Assembly: GCA_945878385.1 (NCBI GenBank)
Contig: CAMCTE010000136.1
Coordinates: 1 to 7,371, forward strand
Source: Azohydromonas lata NBRC 102462
GTDB taxonomy: Bacteria > Pseudomonadota > Gammaproteobacteria > Burkholderiales > Burkholderiaceae_C
Direction of reading: 5' to 3'
Length of the DNA stretch: 7,371 nt
The translations under genes were made by a program, and so were the position numbers. The notes beneath the pieces were generated by a model that saw only the letters and a program-made list of their open reading frames with translations, was not told the origin of the DNA and did no database searches. Shown here one piece after another: positions 1 to 5,336 of this stretch. Numbering within the stretch: position 1 is the first letter of the stretch; the number at the start of each line of letters is the position of its first letter.

Positions 1-317
1 TTGCTGAGGTCGCCCTTGGCAGTGGGGCGCCAGGCGGTGCGCGCCATGCGGCTGTCTATGTGCTGCTCCACCAAACAGTTGAAGGCTGCAGCCGCGCCTG
101 CCACCAGCCAAATGCCCGCACTGGCCAGCAGCACGCGCCCCCATTCGGCCGCTGAGGGCCAACCCGGCACGGCCAACAGCATGCCGATGAGCGCACAGAA
201 CACGATGAGCTGCACCACACGCGGCTTGGTCAGCGCGTAGTACTGCCGCACCCGCGAAGCCTTCGGGGTTTGGGGGGCCACAGGGGTGCTGGCGATGGAC
301 TCGGGGGTGGCAGACAT
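1..317 (-). CDS. ctaB: Protoheme IX farnesyltransferase (heme O synthase), N-terminal part, cut by the window edge
   Basis: Integral membrane UbiA-family prenyltransferase (also called CyoE) that adds a farnesyl group to heme B to make heme O, the substrate of heme A synthase. The first 105 residues are visible. A Ser/Thr/Pro-rich cytoplasmic leader (1-20) is followed by the family opening YYALTKPRVVQL (26-37), a first membrane helix (about 34-50) and a second (about 61-79). The prenyl-diphosphate/Mg2+ motif follows as Asn80-x3-Glu84-x3-Asp88, continuing HIDSRMART and WRP. Glu takes the place of the middle Asp seen in E. coli CyoE, which is a conservative change. The ATG lies only 4 bp after the ctaA stop and has no strong Shine-Dalgarno of its own, so translational coupling to ctaA is likely. 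The C-terminal two thirds lie outside the window. The family call is firm. Confidence 0.95.
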   Translation of the reverse strand, partial: MSATPESIASTPVAPQTPKASRVRQYYALTKPRVVQLIVFCALIGMLLAVPGWPSAAEWGRVLLASAGIWLVAGAAAAFNCLVEQHIDSRMARTAWRPTAKGDLS

Positions 318-321
318 CGGT

Positions 322-1524
322 TTACGGCTTGAGGCGCGATTCTAAGGAGTGCGCGCGCATCCACAGCGTGGCCAAACCGGCCACCAGCACGGCTGCGCCC
401 CCCGTGTGCGAAACCGCAGCCAACAAAGGCCAACCCAGCACGACATTGGACACTCCCGTGGCCGCCTGCCACGCCGCCACGGCCGCGAGGAACCAAGCCC
501 ATCGCCGCAAGGCTGTGGCCACCTCAGGCGCTGCATGATGTGCGCGAAGGCGCAGCGCCCAGGCCATGGCCAGCATGGCTGCCAGCACCGCGTAGGCCAT
601 CAGCCGGTGGGTGTAGTGGATGGCCGTCAAGGCGTCCATTTCCAGCGTGCTGCCTTGGGCGTTGAGGCCCAGGTGCCGTCGCAGGGCAAAGCCTTCAGCA
701 AAGTCCATCCGCGGCCACCACTGGCCGTGGCAGGTGGGGAAGTCGGTGCAGGCCAACACGGCATAGTTGGTGCTCACCCAACCGCCCAGGGCCACCTGCA
801 TGCCGCTGAGGACCGCCAACGCCAAGAGTGCCGTGCGCCACTTTTCCGGTAGGGGCGCGCTGTCGAAGATGCCGGCACTCGATTGGCCGTGACGCTGCCG
901 GTAGCCTTCGGCCTGCAGGGCCAGCAGCACCAACAGGGTCAGGCCGCCCAAGAGGTGGGCCGTCACGATGGCCGGATACAGCTTCATGGTCACGGTGAGC
1001 GCGCCAAATAGCCCCTGCAGGCACACCCACACCAAGGTGGCGGTGGGCCACCAGGGCGACAGGGGCATGGCGCTGTGTGCCAAGGCCGCCTCCCCGCGCG
1101 CGAAGCGCCGCTGCAACGCCCACGCGGTGGCCGTCATCACCACGATCAGGACGCCCACGGCGGTGGCCAGGTAGCGGTGGATCATCTCGATCCAGGCCTT
1201 CTCCGTGGTCACTGGCCCGTCCGGCATCGCTTGCTCGGCCTGTGCAATCTGGCTGGAAGCCCCCATCGGGCTGACGCTGCCATAGCAGCCCGGCCAATCT
1301 GGGCAGCCCAGGCCTGAGTCGGTCAGGCGCGTGAAGGCACCAAACAGTACGAGATCGAAAGTGAGGAAGAGCGTAACGAGAGTAAGCGCTCGCAAACGCC
1401 GCACCGGGTCGCCATCGCGGTGGCGCAACCACACCCAGGCCAGCGGCGCGCTGGCCAACACAAGGCCCAACAGGGCCAGGCGCATGATGGGCGCCAAGTT
1501 CCACAGGGGGGTGGTTTCGCTCAT
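322..1524 (-). CDS. ctaA: Heme A synthase, COX15/CtaA family
   Basis: A 400-residue multi-spanning membrane protein that oxidises the C8 methyl of heme O to the formyl group of heme A. About eight membrane helices are visible as two similar four-helix halves. The first half carries FGAFTRLTDSGLGCP (62-75) with the Cys74/Cys80 pair in an outer loop, the EMIHR motif (Glu113, His116) and His190. The second half carries Cys259/Cys265 (CTDFPTC), His303/His306 (IHYTHR) and His373. These are the paired Cys loops and heme-ligand histidines of the family. The ATG at 1524 overlaps the upstream stop by 4 bp (ATGA) and is preceded by GGAGG, so this start is preferred over the open frame that extends upstream to 1806. 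The length is normal. It sits directly before ctaB, pairing the two steps of heme A synthesis. Confidence 0.96.
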   Translation of the reverse strand: MSETTPLWNLAPIMRLALLGLVLASAPLAWVWLRHRDGDPVRRLRALTLVTLFLTFDLVLFGAFTRLTDSGLGCPDWPGCYGSVSPMGASSQIAQAEQAMPDGPVTTEKAWIEMIHRYLATAVGVLIVVMTATAWALQRRFARGEAALAHSAMPLSPWWPTATLVWVCLQGLFGALTVTMKLYPAIVTAHLLGGLTLLVLLALQAEGYRQRHGQSSAGIFDSAPLPEKWRTALLALAVLSGMQVALGGWVSTNYAVLACTDFPTCHGQWWPRMDFAEGFALRRHLGLNAQGSTLEMDALTAIHYTHRLMAYAVLAAMLAMAWALRLRAHHAAPEVATALRRWAWFLAAVAAWQAATGVSNVVLGWPLLAAVSHTGGAAVLVAGLATLWMRAHSLESRLKP

Positions 1525-2240
1525 CGCCCCTCCGGCCGGCCCGCCTGGTCCCAGAACTGAGAAGCCTTGAGCAGCCGCTCCAGGTCCTTCTTGAACTTGG
1601 CCGGCTCGGTCTTCACGGGTGCCCGCATCATCCACTGCCCCATCGGGTCTACCAGGTACAGATGGTCTTCCAGGGCGGCACCCGCTTCGGGCTGCAACCA
1701 TGCGGCAACCGCCGCCCGGTCGACCCGCAGGATGCGCATGCCCGGCGTGCCCAACAGCGCCTGCGCCAGTTCCGGCTTGATGGCACCGTCGTCGGTCACC
1801 AGCCACACCTTGTCCAGCCGCTCGCGTTCGCGTCCGGTCATTTCGCGCAACTGTCGCTGCATGAACAGGCGGTCTTCGCAGGCCGCATCACAAGCCGAGG
1901 GCGCCACGGCCACCAGGATCCACTGCCCGCGCAGGTCGCGCGCACGCACGGCCTGCCCCTGCGGGTCCTTCATCGAGAACTCGGGCCATTCACGGGACGC
2001 CTCGGGCGTTGGCGTGATGAGGGTGGCGTAGTTGGTGCGGCCTTCGGGTCTGATGACGAAATAGGTGAAGTAGGACAGGATGACCGGCGACGCGCACACC
2101 AGCAGTACCAAGAGCAACTTCCAGCGGCCAGTGCGGGTGCGCTGTCCTTCATCCACGCCCACCTCGGGCAAGGAATGCACGGTCAGGCCCACCGGTTCAT
2201 CGCGACCGGTTGTCGGCGTGGTTGGAGAGGGGGTGGACAA
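1521..2240 (-). CDS. Membrane-anchored SCO-like/thioredoxin-fold protein, putative cytochrome oxidase assembly factor
   Basis: A 239-residue protein not recognised with certainty. It has a hydrophilic cytoplasmic segment (1-38), one membrane helix (about 41-63) and a periplasmic domain. The domain resembles SCO1/SenC: a Gly-x-Trp-hydrophobic strand (GQWILVAVAP, 105-114), a Cys117-x3-Cys121 pair at the expected place, then VWLVTDDG (145-152), a RILRVDR strand (169-175), and His193 beside LYLVDPMGQW. In SCO proteins a CxxxC pair plus one distal His bind copper. Here the prolines usual in CPxxCP are absent and the Cys121-to-His193 spacing (72) is shorter than the roughly 86-87 I recall for SCO proteins. 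It lies between SURF1 and ctaA and overlaps ctaA by 4 bp. The start is TTG with AGGAG 9 nt upstream; no ATG exists before residue 90. Copper delivery or thiol reduction for subunit II is inference. Confidence 0.75.
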   Translation of the reverse strand: MSTPSPTTPTTGRDEPVGLTVHSLPEVGVDEGQRTRTGRWKLLLVLLVCASPVILSYFTYFVIRPEGRTNYATLITPTPEASREWPEFSMKDPQGQAVRARDLRGQWILVAVAPSACDAACEDRLFMQRQLREMTGRERERLDKVWLVTDDGAIKPELAQALLGTPGMRILRVDRAAVAAWLQPEAGAALEDHLYLVDPMGQWMMRAPVKTEPAKFKKDLERLLKASQFWDQAGRPEGR

Positions 2241-2249
2241 GTCGGGTCA

Positions 2250-2254
2250 CTCCT
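2250..2254 (-). promoter_or_regulatory. Ribosome binding site for the TTG-started SCO-like gene
   Basis: The minus strand reads AGGAG, 9 nt before the TTG at 2240. This Shine-Dalgarno is the main support for a non-ATG start, since the next in-frame ATG is at residue 90, beyond the membrane helix. The 68 bp between the SURF1 stop and this start hold nothing else that I can identify. Confidence 0.6.
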
Positions 2255-2308
2255 GCGGTATCGGGTAGGGATTCAAGGCTCGTGTGGGTGAATTCAGGCC
2301 ACCTGGGT

Positions 2309-3118
2309 TCACGGTGAGTGGGCGTCGGCAGGTGGTGCGGTTGAAGCGGTTCGATGCCGCATGCGCCAGGGCCGCCACCACTGGAACCACACATACAAAC
2401 CCAGCGCCAGGGCTGCCAGCGCGAACCACTGCACCGCATACCCACGGTTTTTGTCGGCACTTGACCCCACGACGGTCCAATCGCGGCGCAGACCATCCTG
2501 CAACAGCTCGCTGCACGGCAAGTCGGTGCAACCCAGGGCCGGCTCCAATTGTTGCAAGCTGATGGGCAGCAGCCCCTTCAAGCCGAACTCTTCTGCATAG
2601 GTCTTCAACTCAATATTCTGCCGAACTTGGCCCTGGGAACCGCCCTCGAAGTCGAGCAACCGCGATGGTGGCGGGGCCACCCGCGCATGCACACGCACGG
2701 CATGTGTGGGTGGCGTGGGTACCGGCTGCACCAGCGTGCGGTCGCGCAGGTTGCGGGGCTGCCAACCGCGCTGCACCAAGACCAGCCGGCCGTCGGGCAA
2801 TTCAAGGGCCGTGAGCACCACGAAGCCGGCCTGCCCGTTCATCGGCCGGTTCTCCAAGTACACCAAAGTGTCGGGCCTCCAACGGCCCACCACCTGCGCC
2901 AGGCGGTGGATGTGCTCAGGCCCGCCCAATGCCGCCGTATCCAGCGGTGGCATCACCGCCTTGGCTTCGATGGAGGCGGCGATCGCATCCTTCTGACGCG
3001 CACGGTCGAGTTGCCAGAACCCCAATGATGCGGTGATGCCGGCCGTGAGCGCGGTGGCCAGCAGCAGGATCAGCCCAGTGGCAGCGCCGCCTTTGACCGG
3101 GTGTGACAATGAAGACAT
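2309..3118 (-). CDS. SURF1 family cytochrome c oxidase assembly protein
   Basis: A 269-residue membrane protein that assists heme a insertion into subunit I. The architecture is standard: an N-terminal helix (about 12-33) ending in the signature LGFWQLDRARQK (32-43), a periplasmic domain with ENRPMNGQAGF (89-99) and LVLVQRGW (112-119), and a C-terminal helix opened by GYAVQWFALAALALG (226-240). Two points are unusual. The His that normally precedes the GYA motif appears as Asn224 in DKNRGYA, and the late periplasmic loop has a Cys197-x4-Cys202 pair (CTDLPC). The ATG at 3118 lacks a clear Shine-Dalgarno and overlaps the start codon of the opposing DUF2909 gene by 2 bp. Longer in-frame starts (3151, 3154, 3184) would run through DUF2909 and add no family sequence, so they are not preferred. 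It is followed by the SCO-like gene after 68 bp. Confidence 0.94.
   Translation of the reverse strand: MSSLSHPVKGGAATGLILLLATALTAGITASLGFWQLDRARQKDAIAASIEAKAVMPPLDTAALGGPEHIHRLAQVVGRWRPDTLVYLENRPMNGQAGFVVLTALELPDGRLVLVQRGWQPRNLRDRTLVQPVPTPPTHAVRVHARVAPPPSRLLDFEGGSQGQVRQNIELKTYAEEFGLKGLLPISLQQLEPALGCTDLPCSELLQDGLRRDWTVVGSSADKNRGYAVQWFALAALALGLYVWFQWWRPWRMRHRTASTAPPADAHSP
3102..3110 (+). promoter_or_regulatory. Possible extended -10 promoter element for the DUF2909 gene
   Basis: The plus strand reads TGTGACAAT, that is TG-n followed by GACAAT, which matches the sigma70 -10 consensus at four of six bases. There is no convincing -35 at 17 bp. Initiation 6-7 nt downstream would fall on or next to the A of the ATG at 3117, which would give a leaderless mRNA. 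No good Shine-Dalgarno precedes that ATG, which fits this idea. The element lies inside the SURF1 coding sequence and may be chance. Confidence 0.22.
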
Positions 3119-3338
3119 GAAACTGCTGATCGCCTTGGCCCTGGTGGGCATCATCGCCGCTTTGGCCAGTGCCGGGGTATTCATGCTGAAAAAGTCCCGC
3201 GATGGTGATGGGCGAGGCTCGAAGATGGCGCGCGCCCTTGCGGTGCGGGTGGGGTTGTCGATCGCCCTGTTCCTGCTGGTCTTGTTCTCGTACTGGATGG
3301 GCTGGGTGCAGCCTTCGGGCTTGCCCGTCAACCGCTGA
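3117..3338 (+). CDS. DUF2909 twin-transmembrane small protein
   Basis: A 73-residue protein and the only plus-strand gene in the window. It has a helix at about 3-24 (starting MKLLIALALVG), a short basic loop KKSRDGDGRGSK (25-36), the family core MARALAVRVGLSIALF (37-52), a second helix at about 45-64 and the ending GWVQPSGLP (62-70). This matches the DUF2909 pattern found next to cytochrome oxidase genes in Beta- and Gammaproteobacteria; no biochemical role is known to me. The ATG is chosen because the family opens MK-hydrophobic. The frame stays open upstream to 3033, but that extension lies within SURF1 and looks unrelated. A strong terminator follows 19 bp after the stop. Because coxC and SURF1 flank it on the other strand, any coxC-to-SURF1 read-through RNA would be antisense to the whole gene. 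Confidence 0.88.
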   Translation: MKLLIALALVGIIAALASAGVFMLKKSRDGDGRGSKMARALAVRVGLSIALFLLVLFSYWMGWVQPSGLPVNR

Positions 3339-3357
3339 ATCTCCATCTCAGCAAGTC

Positions 3358-3387
3358 AAAGGGCGCCACCAGGGCGCCCTTTTTTTT
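3358..3387 (+). terminator. Intrinsic terminator after the DUF2909 gene
   Basis: A perfect 10-bp GC-rich stem (arms AAAGGGCGCC and GGCGCCCTTT at 3358-3367 and 3373-3382) with a 5-nt loop ACCAG runs straight into a tract of eight T on the plus strand (3380-3387). It lies between the convergent DUF2909 and coxC stops. On the minus strand the same hairpin is followed by GACTT rather than a U tract, so it should stop DUF2909 transcripts well but coxC transcripts poorly. Confidence 0.93.
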
Positions 3388-3404
3388 GGCACTGGCGACC
3401 CGGC

Positions 3405-4283
3405 TTACAGCCAGTACACCAGGAAGTACAGGCCCAGCCAGACCACATCCACAAAGTGCCAGTACCAAGCTGCGCCTTCGAAACCGAAGTGGCGTTCGCT
3501 GGTGAAGTGGCCCTTCTGCAGGCGCAGCGTGATGAACAGCAGCATCAGCATACCCACGAGCACATGGAAACCGTGGAAGCCGGTGAGCATGAAGAAGGTG
3601 GAGCCGAAGATGCCCGAGCTGAGCTTGAGGTTCAGGTCGTTGTAGGCGTGGGCGTATTCGTAGCCCTGCACCACCACGAAGGTGGCGCCCAACACCACCG
3701 TGATCCACATCCACAGGATGGTCTTGCTGCGGTTGCCGGCGATCAGCGCGTGGTGAGCCACGGTGAGGGTGGCGCCCGATGTCAGCAACAGCGCGGTGTT
3801 GATCGTGGGCAGGGGCCAGGGGCCGATGGTGGCAAAGGGCTCGACGATGCCGCCCGGCGACGCGGTGACGCCGCCTGCACTGGGCCAGATGGCCTTGAAG
3901 TCAGGCCACAACAGTTGGTGTTCCAAGTTGCCCAGGGCGGGCACCGAATGCACACGCGCCCAATACAGCGCGCCGAAGAAAGCGGCAAAGAACATCACTT
4001 CGCTGAAGATGAACCAGCTCATGCTCCAACGGAAGGAGATGTCGATGCGCTCGCCATACAGGCCGCCTTCGCTTTCGCGGATGGCGTCGCCGAACCACTG
4101 CTTGAGTACGAAGGCCCACCACAGCAGACCGAACAGGAGCGAGTACTTGCCCCAATCGGCACCGTTGACCCATTGGCCTGCGCCCAGGATCACGAAGAAC
4201 AGGCCGATGGCGGCCATCACGGGATGCCTGGACGGCCCCGGTATGAAGTAGTGTGGTGTTGTACCGTGTGTCGCTGCGGACAT
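3405..4283 (-). CDS. coxC: Cytochrome c oxidase subunit III
   Basis: A 292-residue membrane protein, the third core subunit of the aa3 oxidase. It carries no metal but stabilises subunit I and its proton uptake path. Visible hallmarks: an N-terminal amphipathic start HYFIPGPSRHP (11-21), helices at about 23-40 and 45-62, FRWSMSWFIFSEVMFF (84-99) with the conserved Glu95, the long loop typical of bacterial subunit III (about 111-157), LPTINTALLLTSG (158-170), the helix at 187-207, GFHGFHVLVG (235-244) and the closing HFGFEGAAWYWHFVDVVW (265-282). The start at 4283 has GAGGAG 8 nt upstream; the open frame reaching 4355 is not supported. It lies 23 bp after the DUF2970 stop and is the last gene of the right-hand block, facing the DUF2909 gene. 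Confidence 0.97.
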   Translation of the reverse strand: MSAATHGTTPHYFIPGPSRHPVMAAIGLFFVILGAGQWVNGADWGKYSLLFGLLWWAFVLKQWFGDAIRESEGGLYGERIDISFRWSMSWFIFSEVMFFAAFFGALYWARVHSVPALGNLEHQLLWPDFKAIWPSAGGVTASPGGIVEPFATIGPWPLPTINTALLLTSGATLTVAHHALIAGNRSKTILWMWITVVLGATFVVVQGYEYAHAYNDLNLKLSSGIFGSTFFMLTGFHGFHVLVGMLMLLFITLRLQKGHFTSERHFGFEGAAWYWHFVDVVWLGLYFLVYWL

Positions 4284-4291
4284 CGTTGTTT

Positions 4292-4297
4292 CTCCTC
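4292..4297 (-). promoter_or_regulatory. Strong ribosome binding site for coxC
   Basis: The minus strand reads GAGGAG, 8 nt before the coxC ATG at 4283. It fixes the start there rather than at the upstream in-frame candidate at 4355, and it is among the best Shine-Dalgarno sites in the window, in line with a structural subunit made in quantity. Confidence 0.7.
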
Positions 4298-4306
4298 GTA
4301 CCAAAA

Positions 4307-4561
4307 TCAAGTTTGCGCCACGCCGCTGGCCACGATCCAAGTCACCAACCACCACACGCCCAGCACGAAGGCCGCAGCGGCGATGAGGCCGGCGGCAACG
4401 ACATGCAGCGGGTTGAGCTTGGAAACATCCTGCGCATAGCCGTCAGAGCGGCGGATACCCAGGAAGGACCAGGCCACCGCCTTGAAGGTCTGCACCAACG
4501 AGCCCTTGCGGGCCACGGCATCCTTCAGGCCTGTGTCGGGGGTGGCCACCGCGCGCTCCAT
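4307..4561 (-). CDS. DUF2970 single-pass membrane protein
   Basis: An 84-residue small protein with a hydrophilic N-terminus (1-20), the family core TFKAVAWSFLGIRRSDGY (25-42), DVSKLNPLHVVAAGL (45-59) and one membrane helix at about 55-77. This matches DUF2970, a small family that in Betaproteobacteria recurs between ctaG and coxC. No function is established to my knowledge; a role in oxidase assembly or stability is inferred from position only. Its ATG overlaps the ctaG stop by 1 bp (TGATG), with a modest GCAGG sequence upstream, so translation is probably coupled to ctaG. The open frame extends to 4744 inside ctaG, but that part is out-of-frame ctaG sequence and is excluded. Confidence 0.9.
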   Translation of the reverse strand: MERAVATPDTGLKDAVARKGSLVQTFKAVAWSFLGIRRSDGYAQDVSKLNPLHVVAAGLIAAAAFVLGVWWLVTWIVASGVAQT

Positions 4562-5184
4562 CAAGAACCTGCTGCAGGGGCGGCGGCCGCCGCGGCCTTC
4601 ACGCCCTTGCCCTTGACCTCGAAGAAGGTGTAGGACAGCGTGATGGTGGTGACGTCCTTGGGCAGCTTGGGGTCGATGACGAAGGCCACCGGCCACTCGC
4701 GCGCTTCGCCGGGCGACAAGGTGTACTCGTTGAAGCAGAAGCACTCGAGCTTGTTGAAGTGCGGCGAGGCCTGCATCGGTGCGTAGCTGGGGATGGCCTG
4801 CGCGGCCATGGTGCGGTCCTGCACATTGCGGAACTCGTACATGACCGTGGTGAGTTCACCCGGGTGCACCTGCAATGAGCGCTGCGCGGGCTTGAAATCC
4901 CAAGGGCCGCGGGCATTCGCATCGAACTCCACCGTGATCAGCCGCGAGCGGTCGACCTGGGTGTTGCTCAACAGCTGTGCCGCCTGTTCGCGGGTGGACT
5001 GGCCGGAGCCGATGCGCTCGGACACCGACAGCACATTGACGCCCAGTGCGTCGCACACCGCGCGGTAGATGGGCACCAGCGCGTAGCCGAATCCGAACAT
5101 CAGCCCGGCGATGACCACGAGCTTGCCCACCATGCGCCGGTTGTCCAGGCGCAAGGCGGAGCTTTTGGGTGCTTCTTGCATCAT
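4561..5184 (-). CDS. ctaG: Cytochrome c oxidase assembly protein CtaG (Cox11), CuB copper chaperone
   Basis: A 207-residue Cox11-family protein that delivers copper to the CuB site of subunit I from the periplasmic face. It has a short cytoplasmic N-terminus, one membrane helix (about 19-38), then VPIYRAVCDALG (37-48) with conserved Cys44. The immunoglobulin-like periplasmic domain includes GPWDFKPAQ (93-101), the copper-binding Cys148-Phe-Cys150 in KLECFCFNEYTLSPGE (145-160) and ITLSYTFFEV (181-190). The C-terminus is an Ala-rich tail (198-206) encoded by a GCC/GCG-rich run. Two adjacent ATGs are possible (5184 and 5181). The first overlaps the stop of the preceding small gene by 4 bp and the second by 1 bp, so coupling is likely either way. 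All expected key residues are present. Confidence 0.97.
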   Translation of the reverse strand: MMQEAPKSSALRLDNRRMVGKLVVIAGLMFGFGYALVPIYRAVCDALGVNVLSVSERIGSGQSTREQAAQLLSNTQVDRSRLITVEFDANARGPWDFKPAQRSLQVHPGELTTVMYEFRNVQDRTMAAQAIPSYAPMQASPHFNKLECFCFNEYTLSPGEAREWPVAFVIDPKLPKDVTTITLSYTFFEVKGKGVKAAAAAAPAAGS

Positions 5185-5294
5185 CGGCCCAACAGGGTGA
5201 TCTTCACCGCGAACCCGACCGCAAAGGCCAGGGCCACGGTGGCCAGGATCAAGCCCAGGCGCCGGTTGGCGCGCTTTTGCTCATCGCTCAGCAT
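5181..5294 (-). CDS. Cytochrome oxidase small assembly protein (37 residues)
   Basis: A tiny membrane protein in the gap between ctaD and ctaG. It has a charged N-terminus MLSDEQKRANRR (1-12), one helix at about 13-34 and the ending KITLLGR (31-37). It resembles a short protein annotated in Burkholderiales at this same position as a cytochrome oxidase small assembly protein; I recognise the pattern QKRANRRLGLILA but recall no experimental function. The ATG at 5294 gives the usual length, although no clear Shine-Dalgarno precedes it. An in-frame TTG at 5333, 3 bp after the ctaD stop, would give 50 residues and tighter coupling and cannot be excluded. The stop overlaps the first ctaG ATG by 4 bp. 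The conserved slot, compact packing and membrane helix support a real gene. Confidence 0.8.
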   Translation of the reverse strand: MLSDEQKRANRRLGLILATVALAFAVGFAVKITLLGR

Positions 5295-5336
5295 GGTCGA
5301 GGGCCGGGTTTCGTGAAGTGTGGGGTTGCTCAAGGG

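Noticed and set aside
1..240. A plus-strand 79-codon open frame at the left edge
   Set aside because: It is antisense to the ctaB start, whose minus-strand frame carries the clear heme O synthase motif.
695..1504. A 269-codon minus-strand open frame in another frame of ctaA
   Set aside because: It is an out-of-frame shadow of heme A synthase. The ctaA frame carries every expected Cys and His motif.
1525..1806. N-terminal extension of ctaA to 1806
   Set aside because: This segment is the out-of-frame 3' part of the SCO-like gene. The GGAGG site and the family-like start support 1524.
2241..2308. Gap between SURF1 and the SCO-like gene, checked for a small gene, promoter or hairpin
   Set aside because: Apart from the AGGAG site for the downstream gene, no convincing element was seen.
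3033..3116. N-terminal extension of DUF2909 to 3033
   Set aside because: The extra 28 residues lie opposite SURF1, break the family's MK-hydrophobic opening and place a polar stretch before the first helix.
3119..3346. N-terminal extension of SURF1 to 3346, with internal Met starts at 3151, 3154 and 3184
   Set aside because: It would overlap DUF2909 completely, has polar non-SURF1 sequence and has no ribosome site. The start at 3118 gives the normal family length.
3456..4439. A 327-codon plus-strand open frame opposite coxC
   Set aside because: It mirrors coxC and part of DUF2970, has low-complexity His/Glu/Gly-rich content, and shows no family motif.
4570..4600. GCC/GCG-rich run near the end of ctaG, considered as a terminator or repeat
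   Set aside because: It encodes the Ala-rich CtaG tail, lacks a T tract, and lies inside closely packed coding sequence.
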